Assembly: GCF_019645875.1 (NCBI RefSeq) | Contig: NZ_CP081000.1 | Location: 496,001 to 560,000 of the forward strand | Direction of reading: 5' to 3' | DNA length: 64,000 bases | DNA from: Mycolicibacterium senegalense | GTDB taxonomy: Bacteria > Actinomycetota > Actinomycetes > Mycobacteriales > Mycobacteriaceae | In this document: positions 1 through 7,568 of the stretch, piece by piece | Numbering within the stretch: position 1 is the stretch's first letter | Layout of the letters: the number at the start of each line of letters is the position of its first letter | Position numbers and translations under genes: made by a program | The notes under the pieces: model-generated | The model's database searches: none | Seen by the model: the letters and a program-made list of their open reading frames with translations, nothing else | Told to the model about the DNA's origin: nothing

Positions 1-467
1 GCGCCAAGGTCGTGCTCGACGGCCGCACCGTCATCGCCAACGGCGGGGCCGACGGATTCTGGCTCGGCCCGACCCTGCTCGACAACGTCACCCCGCAGAT
101 GAGCGTCTACACCGACGAGATCTTCGGCCCGGTGCTGTCGGTGCTGCGGGTCGAGACCTACGACGAGGCTCTTGCGCTGATCAACAACAACCCGTACGGC
201 AACGGCACGGCGATCTTCACCAACGACGGCGGCGCCGCACGGCGGTTCCAGAACGAGGTCGAGGTCGGCATGGTCGGCATCAACGTGCCGATCCCGGTTC
301 CGATGGCCTACTTCAGCTTTGGCGGCTGGAAGGCATCGCTGTTCGGTGACAGCCACGCGCATGGCACCGAAGGTGTGCACTTCTTCACCCGGACCAAGGC
401 CATCACCACCCGCTGGCTGGACCCCAGCCATGGGGGCATCAACCTCGGGTTCCCACAGAACGGATAG
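1..467 (+). CDS. mmsA: Methylmalonate-semialdehyde dehydrogenase (CoA-acylating), C-terminal part
   Basis: This is the last ~155 residues of an aldehyde-dehydrogenase-fold enzyme, open at the left edge of the window. The segment carries the conserved EIFGPVLSV block, the NPYGNGTAIFT loop and the C-terminal FSFGGWKASLFGD motif. The last of these is characteristic of the CoA-dependent MmsA branch, which converts (methyl)malonate semialdehyde to propionyl- or acetyl-CoA in valine, inositol and beta-alanine breakdown. The catalytic Cys and the NAD-binding half lie outside the window. The stop is 4 bp before the tautomerase start, so the two genes are probably cotranscribed. Confidence 0.93.
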   Translation, partial: AKVVLDGRTVIANGGADGFWLGPTLLDNVTPQMSVYTDEIFGPVLSVLRVETYDEALALINNNPYGNGTAIFTNDGGAARRFQNEVEVGMVGINVPIPVPMAYFSFGGWKASLFGDSHAHGTEGVHFFTRTKAITTRWLDPSHGGINLGFPQNG

Positions 468-471
468 ACGG

Positions 472-864
472 ATGCCACTCGTACATATTCATGTCATCGA
501 GGGCCGGCGCACACCGGCTCAGCTGCGTCAGGTCGCCGACACAATCCAAGACGTCATGCTTGAGTATTTCGCCGCTCCTGAACGCGACAGGTACCAGATC
601 ATCACCGAGCACAAACCGGGCCAGATCATCGCCGAAGACACAGGGCTCGGATTCGACCGGACCGACGACATTGTCCTCGTGCACGTCTTCCAGCAAGGTC
701 GCACATCTGATCAGAAACAAGAAACGTACCGAGCTCTGGCGCAACGGCTCCGCGAACAAACAGGCCTGAAACCTGCGGATCTGATTGTGTCGATGGTAGA
801 GAACAGTCGCGCGGACTGGTCTTTTGGTGACGGGCGCGCGCAGTTCATCGAGGGTCTGCTATAA
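472..864 (+). CDS. Tautomerase-superfamily protein, malonate semialdehyde decarboxylase-like
   Basis: 130 residues starting Met-Pro, so Pro1 becomes the N-terminal catalytic residue after Met removal. The upstream in-frame extension to 319 lies inside mmsA and is not used. The segments ERDRYQIITEH, EDTGLGFDRT and ENSRADWSFGDGRAQF match the malonate semialdehyde decarboxylase (MSAD) group as I remember it. The Asp of ERDRYQ fits the family's catalytic Asp37. Where MSAD has two Arg (73 and 75, SRPR), this protein reads QQGR, so only the second Arg is kept. MSAD makes acetaldehyde from malonate semialdehyde, which is also an MmsA substrate, so the coupling to mmsA is coherent. Hydratase or tautomerase activity is an alternative. 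Confidence 0.8.
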   Translation: MPLVHIHVIEGRRTPAQLRQVADTIQDVMLEYFAAPERDRYQIITEHKPGQIIAEDTGLGFDRTDDIVLVHVFQQGRTSDQKQETYRALAQRLREQTGLKPADLIVSMVENSRADWSFGDGRAQFIEGLL

Positions 865-1263
865 GTCCGAATAGGCCGTTCAGTGCCTGGACGGCTCCGG
901 AGCATCGATGCTGCCGAACGCTGACCGCGTCGCTCCATGTTCTGCTGTCAGGGTTTTGCGCTCGGTGTCGGCAACGTCAACCGACTGGCCATTTCTTGCG
1001 ATAACCGACGCGCGCGTCCGGATAGAAGCTCGAACGCCCCACTCCGGCGCGAGTCAGATCGGCTCCGACCTGGGTCAGGTCACGAATTCCGAAGAACCGG
1101 GCCGCGTCGGCCACAGCTGAACCACCGGTTTGGAGCACCTCCCACTGATACGGGAGCGTCGCCGAGTTGATCAAATCCATCTGTACCGCGGGACCAGGTC
1201 TTGCCGCACCTAGTGCTTATGTGGACCACTGTCCCGTTCTAGACATCCCACGGGAGTAAGTCG
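865..1263. other. Intergenic stretch beside the IS element, possible gene remnant
   Basis: About 400 bp with no convincing gene. On the minus strand, 977-1180 encodes a protein-like 67-residue string (starting MDLINSATLPYQW) without a good ribosome binding site or complete domain. It may be what remains of a gene cut by the neighbouring IS110 insertion. I could not assign a family. Confidence 0.3.
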
Positions 1264-2575
1264 TCAAGCGGTGGCCGCTGTGCGGTGGGGCCAGGCGATG
1301 TTTTCATCGTAGTTGGTGTGGTGGCTCAGGCAGCCGTGCAAGATGCCGACGAGATGGTTGCCTAGGGCACGGAGCGCTTGATGGTGAGTATTGCCGGCTG
1401 CGCGGCGCTGGTCGTAGTACGCGCGGGCGCCGGGACTGGTGGATAGGGCGCAAAACGCCCATCGGTAGATCGCGTCATACAGACGGCGGTTGCGCACGTG
1501 GCGTGCCAGTACCGCGTGTTTCTTACCCGAAGCGACGGTCAATGGTGAAGTGCCGGCGTAGTTTCTGCGAGACTTGGCGTCGGTGTAACGATTCGGGTCA
1601 TCCCCGAACTCACCGAGCACCCGGGCGCCGAGCACAACACCAAGTCCGGGCAGGGAGACGTAGATGTCGGCGTCCGGGTGTGACTCAAAATGCTGTGCCA
1701 GAGTGGCCTCGAGGTCAGCGATTTGACGATTGAGCTCGGCGATGATGGCTACGGTGGCGCGGGTGGCGGCCGCGAACGCGGCACTGACTGGGGCCGAGGC
1801 GGTCAGCTGATCGGTGTGCAGCGTGGCGCGGATTTCGCGGGCGCGGTCGGCGACGTTGCGCTGGCGCCCACCACGTTTGAGTGCCGATTGAATCGTTGCC
1901 AAGGACAGCCGAGCTGCCTGCCCGGGGCTGGGTGCGCGGTCGAGTACGCCCAAGGCATCGCTGTGAGCCAGATCGTCGAAAGTCTCCAACGCGGCCGGGT
2001 AATACTCGCGCAGCGTGTTACGCAGGGCGTTGGTATGGCGGATGCGGGTCCAGATCAGGCTTTGATGGGCCCGGGCGAGCACCTTGATCGCCTCGGCATC
2101 GGCGCTGTCGCCCGCGATACTGCGATGGTTGTGCCGGTCGGTGCGCACGAGATCGGCCAGTAGTTTGGCGTCGGAGGCATCGGATTTGGCGCCCGAGATG
2201 TGGTGGCGGTCGCGGTAGCGGGCAACCGCCAGTGGGTTGACGGCAAACACCTGATATCCGGCGGCGACGAGCGCTGCTACCCACAGACCGCGATCGGTCT
2301 CAATGCCGACCACCACCTGATCGGGTTCCTCGGTGTGTTCGGCGATCAGCGCATGCAGCTGGCCGATGCCGCTGAGCCCTTCAGGTAATCGGCGCGAAGC
2401 CAGCCGCCGCCCGGTCTCATTCATCACATGCACGTCGTGATGGTCTTCGGACCAATCGTCGCCCACAAAGATCATCGACTCCTCCTCGACTTGTTGTGTG
2501 GTGCAACTACTGTCGAGCCCGAGGACACCCGGCAACGACCTAATGGATCAGTGCTCCAGTGGCACGACATCCCAC
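1242..2575 (-). mobile_element. IS110-family insertion sequence (approximate extent)
   Basis: The element contains one DEDD transposase on the minus strand. The coordinates given are bounded by a 10-bp direct repeat, GACATCCCAC, at 1242-1251 and 2566-2575; on both sides AGTGCT also occurs close by. IS110 elements lack terminal inverted repeats, so the true ends cannot be fixed by eye. The non-coding stretch upstream of the transposase (above 2476) is where IS110-group elements encode their bridge RNA. Confidence 0.6.
1264..2475 (-). CDS. IS110-family transposase (DEDD recombinase)
   Basis: About 403 residues from ATG at 2475; an upstream in-frame extension to 2535 is not part of the family. 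The N-terminal RuvC-like DEDD domain shows FVGDDWSEDHHDVHV, GIETDRG and SGAKSDASDAKLLADL, giving the D, E, D and D metal ligands. The C-terminal transposase_20 domain has SLPGLGVVLGARVLGEFGDD and a TSPLTVASGKK segment that carries the candidate catalytic Ser. No frameshift or premature stop is seen, so the protein is probably active. It stands alone and is unrelated in function to its neighbours. Confidence 0.95.
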   Translation of the reverse strand: MIFVGDDWSEDHHDVHVMNETGRRLASRRLPEGLSGIGQLHALIAEHTEEPDQVVVGIETDRGLWVAALVAAGYQVFAVNPLAVARYRDRHHISGAKSDASDAKLLADLVRTDRHNHRSIAGDSADAEAIKVLARAHQSLIWTRIRHTNALRNTLREYYPAALETFDDLAHSDALGVLDRAPSPGQAARLSLATIQSALKRGGRQRNVADRAREIRATLHTDQLTASAPVSAAFAAATRATVAIIAELNRQIADLEATLAQHFESHPDADIYVSLPGLGVVLGARVLGEFGDDPNRYTDAKSRRNYAGTSPLTVASGKKHAVLARHVRNRRLYDAIYRWAFCALSTSPGARAYYDQRRAAGNTHHQALRALGNHLVGILHGCLSHHTNYDENIAWPHRTAATA

Positions 2576-2873
2576 CAGTGCTTCAGGCAGCCTCACCAAC
2601 CGGCCGGGGCACGATCTAGAACTAGGAATCGACCATCGCTCCCGGATTCGCAAGTGCTCACCGGCCGGCGGCTCGGTGATCAGCTTCCCTCTGGCGCTGC
2701 TCCCAACCCGTCAACGGCACGCTGATCAACTCCCATTAGGATCCGCCATCCGTATGGCAAAAAATGCCCGCCAAGTCCGTGGCAATGCCGGGAAAGATGA
2801 AGGTGGGGGAGTCGTCGTCCGCCATCGAGAATGGCAACCTACAGTTGTTGCTGCCGCCGCCTGGAAGCCCTGA
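2476..2873. other. Non-coding IS110 flank and intergenic DNA
   Basis: No gene is seen. A stem-loop occurs at 2485-2517 (CTCGAC arm with GTCGAG, and an inner GTTG/CAAC pair), just upstream of the transposase start. The motif CAGTGCT is repeated around 2549 and 2575. This is the expected position of an IS110 bridge RNA. Beyond about 2600 I see nothing recognisable. Confidence 0.4.
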
Positions 2874-4349
2874 TCAGAACGGGAAGTCTCGCGGCGTGTG
2901 TTGCACGCTGACCCAGTGGTGGGTAGTGAACTCATCGATGGACCAGGTGCCGCCGAAGCGTCCGAGCCCGGACTGCTTGACGCCACCGTAGGCGGTGTTG
3001 TCCTCTTCGTTGACTGGTGAGTCATTGACGTGGGTCATGCCGGCCTTGACCTTCAAGGCGAACTCCACACCTCGGTTGATGTCGCGGGTGAACACTGCAC
3101 TGGACAGGCCGTACTCGGTGTCGTTGGCGATCTTGAGCGCCTCGTCTTCGCCGTCGGCGGCGATGATGGTGATGGCGGGCCCGAAGACTTCTTCTTTCGC
3201 GGTGGCCACCTCGTTGGTGCCGAGCAATACCTGCGGCGGCAATGTCAAACCGGTTGGGCCGATGGGGTTTCCGCCGAGAATGAGTTTTGCTCCGGCCTGT
3301 TGGGCGGAGGCGATTTTGGCTTGCACCGATGCCAGCTGGTTGTGGTTGATCACCGGGCCGATGGCGGTGGCGGGGTCGGCTGGGTCGCCGAATTTCAGGG
3401 ATGCGACCCGCGCGACGAAGGCGTCGACGAACTGATCGTGAATGCTGCGGTCGACGATGATGCGGTTGGCGATCATGCAGATCTGGCCGGAGTTGTAGAA
3501 CGATCCGAATGTGGCGGCTTTGACGGCGTAGTCCAGGTCGGCGTCCTCGAGTACAACCAGGGGAGCGTTTCCGCCGAGCTCCATGAGTAGACGTTTGATA
3601 CCCGCCTTCTGGGTGATGCCAATGCCGACACCGGTTGATCCGGTGAAGGACACGATGGACGGAATGGGATGCTCGACCATGGCATCGCCGATCTCGGCGC
3701 CGGATCCGACGATGACGCTCAAGACGCCTGGGGGCAGTCCGGCTTCTTCGAAGATCTTGGCCAGCAGGAGGCCGCCGGTGACCGGGGTGTCACTGGCCGG
3801 TTTGAGGACGACCGCGTTTCCGACGGCCAACGCCGGTGCCAGCGACCGGCTGGTCAGATACAGCGGAAAGTCCCAGGGGCTGATGAGCGCGACAACGCCC
3901 GCGGGCTGCCGATAGACACGGTTTTCTTTGCCGGGAATGTCTGAGGGCAGGATCTGCCCGGAGACGTGGTGCGGCATGGCCGCGGCCTCGAGGAACACCG
4001 CCTTGGTGACTCCCAGTTCTACCTCGCATTTGCCGCGGGGTGTGCCGGTTTCGGTGACCAGCCAGTTCAGGATCTCCTCGCGTCGAGTGTCAAGGATGGC
4101 CGCTGCGGCGCGCAGCACGCCGGCGCGTTGCTCGGGCAGTGTTGCTGCCCAATCGGCTTGCGCGGCTTGGGCGGTGGCGAAGGCTTCGTTGACGTCGTCG
4201 AGCCCGGCCAGCGGGATTTCGGTGACCGTCGACCCGTCCCACGGGTTGGTGTCGGTGAGGGTGCGCCCGCTGGCGCCGGCGCGCCATCGGGGGCCAATGG
4301 GCATCACGTCGAAGCGATGGTAGGGGTTGGGGGCGGTCAAGGTGGTCAT
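2874..4349 (-). CDS. NAD(P)-dependent aldehyde dehydrogenase (benzaldehyde/salicylaldehyde dehydrogenase-like)
   Basis: 491 residues, full length for the ALDH superfamily. It contains SPWDFPLYLTSRSLAPALA, the nucleotide-binding FTGSTGVGIGI, the catalytic Glu in LLMELGGNAP and the nucleophilic Cys in NSGQICMIANRI. The end has GGVKQSGLGRFGG. It oxidises an aldehyde to the acid in the cytosol. Overall it looks most like bacterial aromatic-aldehyde (vanillin/benzaldehyde/salicylaldehyde) dehydrogenases, but the substrate cannot be fixed. It lies 94 bp downstream of the HD protein on the same strand, in a run of leftward genes near the LAL regulator. Confidence 0.9.
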   Translation of the reverse strand: MTTLTAPNPYHRFDVMPIGPRWRAGASGRTLTDTNPWDGSTVTEIPLAGLDDVNEAFATAQAAQADWAATLPEQRAGVLRAAAAILDTRREEILNWLVTETGTPRGKCEVELGVTKAVFLEAAAMPHHVSGQILPSDIPGKENRVYRQPAGVVALISPWDFPLYLTSRSLAPALAVGNAVVLKPASDTPVTGGLLLAKIFEEAGLPPGVLSVIVGSGAEIGDAMVEHPIPSIVSFTGSTGVGIGITQKAGIKRLLMELGGNAPLVVLEDADLDYAVKAATFGSFYNSGQICMIANRIIVDRSIHDQFVDAFVARVASLKFGDPADPATAIGPVINHNQLASVQAKIASAQQAGAKLILGGNPIGPTGLTLPPQVLLGTNEVATAKEEVFGPAITIIAADGEDEALKIANDTEYGLSSAVFTRDINRGVEFALKVKAGMTHVNDSPVNEEDNTAYGGVKQSGLGRFGGTWSIDEFTTHHWVSVQHTPRDFPF

Positions 4350-4443
4350 TTGCTTTTTCCAAACGTTGAGAGGGACAGGGCGGGATCCGGTTCCTGCGTT
4401 GGTCGCAGGGCCAATGGGTGATGAGTTCGTCAGTCCTGCTGGG

Positions 4444-5082
4444 CTATTCGCTCCATGCGGACCCGTCGATGATGGCGGTGAAGTCTTCGCGCTGGAAGTG
4501 CGGATCGAACTTGGCCAAGACGTCGTCGTTCATGGTGCCGAACGTGGTGCCGGGCCGATCCTTCATCCCGTCGTAGAAGGCTTTCTGGATGCGCTGTTTG
4601 AAGTCGCGACGGGGGTGGGCGGTGGTGACTTCGGTTTTGGCGGTGTCGGTGATGAGGTTGAGGTCCAGGCCGAGCACGTCGCCTTCGACGCCCAGGGTGA
4701 CCAGTGCGACCTCGGGGGCCAGCCGCACGGCGATACCGGGGGTGGTGTGCAGGGCGATGGCCAACCACGCGGTTTGGGCCTCGTCGGTGCTGTAGCCGTG
4801 GTCGATCAGGAACGATTTGGCGATGTCGGCGCCGTCGAGTTCGAAGCGCTGATCGCTGCGCCGGTAGCGCTCGGTCAAACCGAGGTCATGGAACATGGCG
4901 GCGACGTAACTGAGTTCGGGGTCGGGATTCAGGCCGAGAGCATCAGCTTTGAGGCTGCCCCACAGGAAGACTCGGCGCGAGTGGTGATATAGCAGGTCGG
5001 TGTCTTCGGCGAGCACGAGGTCAGTGGCCGCCCGGGCGACCCCGGAGTCGGGGATACGGATTCCGGCGATGGTGTCAGACAT
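4444..5082 (-). CDS. HD-domain metal-dependent hydrolase
   Basis: 212 residues from ATG at 5082, which has a GGAG 8 nt upstream; a TTG at 5094 is in frame but lies on the RBS itself. The HD signature is clear: YHHSRRVFLW supplies the first His, MFHDLGL the His-Asp doublet, and ALHTTPGIA a later His. It resembles the cyanamide-hydratase/HD-family proteins found beside oxidoreductases in actinobacteria. The likely role is metal-dependent hydrolysis or hydration of a small molecule. It is 33 bp downstream of the RclA-like gene and probably cotranscribed with it. Confidence 0.8.
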   Translation of the reverse strand: MSDTIAGIRIPDSGVARAATDLVLAEDTDLLYHHSRRVFLWGSLKADALGLNPDPELSYVAAMFHDLGLTERYRRSDQRFELDGADIAKSFLIDHGYSTDEAQTAWLAIALHTTPGIAVRLAPEVALVTLGVEGDVLGLDLNLITDTAKTEVTTAHPRRDFKQRIQKAFYDGMKDRPGTTFGTMNDDVLAKFDPHFQREDFTAIIDGSAWSE

Positions 5083-5115
5083 GATGTTCTCCAATCATGT
5101 TGTGCGGGAGTTAGC

Positions 5116-6510
5116 TCAGGCGAGCTGGCCCAAGAGTTGGTTGAACGCTTCGGTCATTGAAGGGTGGGTGTAGATGGAGTCGCGAAGGCTGGTGGCGGTG
5201 ATGCCATGGCGCATGGCCAGCGCGACGGTGTTGATCACTTCGTGTGAGTCGTAGCTGAGCAGCGCCGCACCGAGCAGGTGATCGGTATCGGCGTCGACGA
5301 CCACTTTCATCAATCCGTCTGGTACGCCGACGATCTGGGCCCTGGCCACGGTGGTCAGGGCGCTGACCGCGGCAGTAGCGACCTTGACGGACCGCCCGCT
5401 GGCACGAGCTTGGGTTTCGGTCAGACCCACCCGAGACAAGGGTGGTGTGGTGAACACGGTGTAGGGCACCGCGACCCGGTCATCAGTGCTGCGGGTGCCG
5501 TCTCCGATGAGCTGGTCGAGGACGATGCGGTGGTCATCGAGGGAGATGTAGGTGAATTGCGGTCCGCCGTTGACGTCGCCGACGGCGAAAATGTGGGGCT
5601 GATTGGTACGCAGACGGGAATCGACGGAGATCGCCCCGGCTGCGGTCGTGTGTACCCCGGCCTTGTCCAGGCCCAGGCCTTCGGTGGCAGGGACGCGACC
5701 GGCGGCGATCAAGACGGCGTCGGCGGTGACCGATCCGGCGGACCCGTCGCGGGTGTAGTGCACGGTCGGCGGTCCTGGCCTGTCGGCGACTTCGGTCACC
5801 AGCGCGCCGGTCAAGACGGTGACGCCGAGCCCCGCCAGCAGCGTGCTCACGCCGGCGGCGATGTCCTCGTCTTCGTGGGCCAGGATCCGGGGTGCGTGGT
5901 CGATTACGGTCACTTGTGCGCCGAAACGGGCATACATGGCCGCGAATTCAAGCCCGACGTAACCACCGCCGATGATGGCGAGCCTGTCGGGTAGCCGGGT
6001 GTTGGCCAGCAGATCGGTACTTGTCATGACGACCGGGTTGGTGCGCAGCCCGGCAATGTCAGGGATTACCGGCACCGCGCCGGTACCGATCACGACGTGG
6101 GCAGCGTGCACGACGGCGGTGCGGCCGCCTCCGGTGTCGACGGCGATGGTGTGGGCGTCGGTGAAGTGGGCGCGGCCGGTGAGAACCGTGACCGTGTTCA
6201 GGCCAGTGAGCATGGCGAGGTTCGCTGCGCGCATTCCGGTGGTCAGTTCCTTGGTCACCCGGGCTGCTTCGGTGTACTCATAAGGATGGCTTCCGTCTCC
6301 TAGGGGCAGCATCTCGCCTTGATGGACAAAGGATTTGGTCGGGACGCACCCGATGTTGATGCAGGTGCCGCCGTACATGTCGGCGGACTGCTCGATCATC
6401 GCGACACGCCAGCCGCGGCGGCCAAGCGTCGCAGCAAGGGTTTTTCCGGCTTTTCCATATCCGATGACGGCGAGGTCGACGTCGAGGGTGTCGTGTTGCA
6501 GCGCAGACAT
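5116..6510 (-). CDS. Pyridine nucleotide-disulfide oxidoreductase, RclA/mercuric-reductase-like
   Basis: 464 residues with the two-dinucleotide-binding fold of class I flavin disulfide reductases. The FAD site is VIGYGKAGKTLA, followed by the redox-active disulfide MYGGTCINIGCVPTK (C-x4-C). The NAD(P) site is LAIIGGGYVGLEFAAMYA and the second FAD contact is IFAVGDVNGGPQFTYISLDD. The C-terminal dimerisation domain has the family His (YTHPSMTEAFN). The sequence around the disulfide matches what I remember of E. coli RclA, a copper/hypochlorite-stress reductase. It lacks the extra cysteines of mercuric reductases. The start is supported by AAAGGA 9 nt upstream. Confidence 0.88.
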   Translation of the reverse strand: MSALQHDTLDVDLAVIGYGKAGKTLAATLGRRGWRVAMIEQSADMYGGTCINIGCVPTKSFVHQGEMLPLGDGSHPYEYTEAARVTKELTTGMRAANLAMLTGLNTVTVLTGRAHFTDAHTIAVDTGGGRTAVVHAAHVVIGTGAVPVIPDIAGLRTNPVVMTSTDLLANTRLPDRLAIIGGGYVGLEFAAMYARFGAQVTVIDHAPRILAHEDEDIAAGVSTLLAGLGVTVLTGALVTEVADRPGPPTVHYTRDGSAGSVTADAVLIAAGRVPATEGLGLDKAGVHTTAAGAISVDSRLRTNQPHIFAVGDVNGGPQFTYISLDDHRIVLDQLIGDGTRSTDDRVAVPYTVFTTPPLSRVGLTETQARASGRSVKVATAAVSALTTVARAQIVGVPDGLMKVVVDADTDHLLGAALLSYDSHEVINTVALAMRHGITATSLRDSIYTHPSMTEAFNQLLGQLA

Positions 6511-6554
6511 GACAGATGTTCCTTTCCTGGAGGCACGCGTTGCTGGCCGCTGCC

Positions 6555-6584
6555 GGTGGCCGGCCCGGGTCGGGGCCGGCCACC
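6555..6584 (-). terminator. Hairpin downstream of the alpha/beta hydrolase
   Basis: A perfect 12-bp stem, GGTGGCCGGCCC (6555-6566) paired with GGGCCGGCCACC (6573-6584), with a 6-nt loop. It lies between the stop of the hydrolase (6616) and the start of the RclA-like gene (6510). It has no U-tract, as is usual in mycobacteria, so it is a presumed intrinsic terminator or attenuator. Confidence 0.6.
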
Positions 6585-6615
6585 GAGGGCGCGGCGTGGT
6601 GGTGGCCTGTAGGGG

Positions 6616-7446
6616 TCAGCGGCGGTAGGCCGGATCGTTGTTCGGCTGAATTCGCTGGGCGGCAAGCCATCCCAGGACGTAGTCGGCGATTTCCTGCCAG
6701 CCTTCGTCGATGACCAGGGAGTGGCCCCGATCCGGGAACTGCTTGAGGTTCGTGACTGCGGTGGAATCGCCGTAGAGCTTGTAGGCCGCCCGAGTGACCA
6801 CGTCGGGCACAGTGTGATCCTTCTGTCCGGAGATCAGCAGCAGTGGTCCGCGCTGGGTGTTGGAAGTGTCCACCTTGGCGGGGGAATCCTTGTGGAAGTT
6901 GGCGAACGCGGCCTCGAACAGAGGACGGCCAGGCGAGGGGATCGTCCAGCGCTCATAGAGCGCATCGGAGGCTTCCTTGTCGATGGCGTTGCCAAACCCG
7001 TAACGGAACTGCTTGGCAGTCAACGACACCGCGCGCTTCTTGTTGGCCGGGTTACTCAAGACCGGGGAGCCCGAGCGAAGCTGCGCGAACGGCAGCGGCT
7101 TGACGCCCTTGATCTGGGCGGGGTCGATGGCCACGGCCGCGCGGCCGTAACCCAGGCCGGCCAGCTTCTGTGCGATCAGACCGCCGAAAGAGTGGCCGAT
7201 GATCACCGGCGCCTGCGGCTGGGCGGCGATCACGCGGGCATAGTGCTCGGTGACCTGATCGATGCCGACTCCCGCCACCGCGTCGGCGTTGGCGCGGGCG
7301 GCCTGAATGGTGTTGGGTTCGCCGGGCCACCCCGGGGCGACGGGGGCGTAACCCTTCTGGCTGAACAGATCCATCCAGGGCTGCCACGAGCTGGCATGCA
7401 GCCAGAGGCCGTGGATGAAGACGACGGGGGTGCGGGTGTCGGTCAT
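6616..7446 (-). CDS. Alpha/beta-fold hydrolase
   Basis: 276 residues. FIHGLWLHASSWQPW provides the oxyanion-hole HG motif and VIIGHSFGGLIAQKLAG the Ser nucleophile elbow. A late Asp (GQKDHTVP) and His (DRGHSLVIDEGW) complete the catalytic triad. There is no signal peptide, so it is a cytosolic esterase/lipase-type hydrolase of unknown substrate. The start has AAGGAG 7 nt upstream. A copy of the cluster's 18-bp motif lies about 100 bp upstream, on this gene's strand. Confidence 0.88.
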   Translation of the reverse strand: MTDTRTPVVFIHGLWLHASSWQPWMDLFSQKGYAPVAPGWPGEPNTIQAARANADAVAGVGIDQVTEHYARVIAAQPQAPVIIGHSFGGLIAQKLAGLGYGRAAVAIDPAQIKGVKPLPFAQLRSGSPVLSNPANKKRAVSLTAKQFRYGFGNAIDKEASDALYERWTIPSPGRPLFEAAFANFHKDSPAKVDTSNTQRGPLLLISGQKDHTVPDVVTRAAYKLYGDSTAVTNLKQFPDRGHSLVIDEGWQEIADYVLGWLAAQRIQPNNDPAYRR

Positions 7447-7531
7447 GCGAGTTCTCCTTGGTCAAGACGCCCGCTCCGATCTGTTTCGGGGCGGTGCTGT
7501 CACGACCAAGATTCGTCGCCGCCAGATCTCC

Positions 7532-7549
7532 TGGGATCAGACGTTTGAC
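7532..7549 (-). promoter_or_regulatory. Copy of the cluster motif (weaker)
   Basis: Read on the minus strand this is GTCAAACGTCTGATCCCA. It agrees with GTCATTTGACCGATCCCG at 12 of 18 positions, including GTCA at the start and GATCCC at the end. It lies upstream of the hydrolase that starts at 7446 and close to the 3' end of the LAL gene. Confidence 0.4.
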
Positions 7550-7568
7550 CTAATCGCCGAAGACTTAC

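Noticed and set aside
5116..6510. Mercuric reductase (merA)
   Set aside because: No N-terminal HMA domain, no C-terminal vicinal Cys pair and no mer genes nearby. The MYGGTCINIGC motif is closer to RclA.
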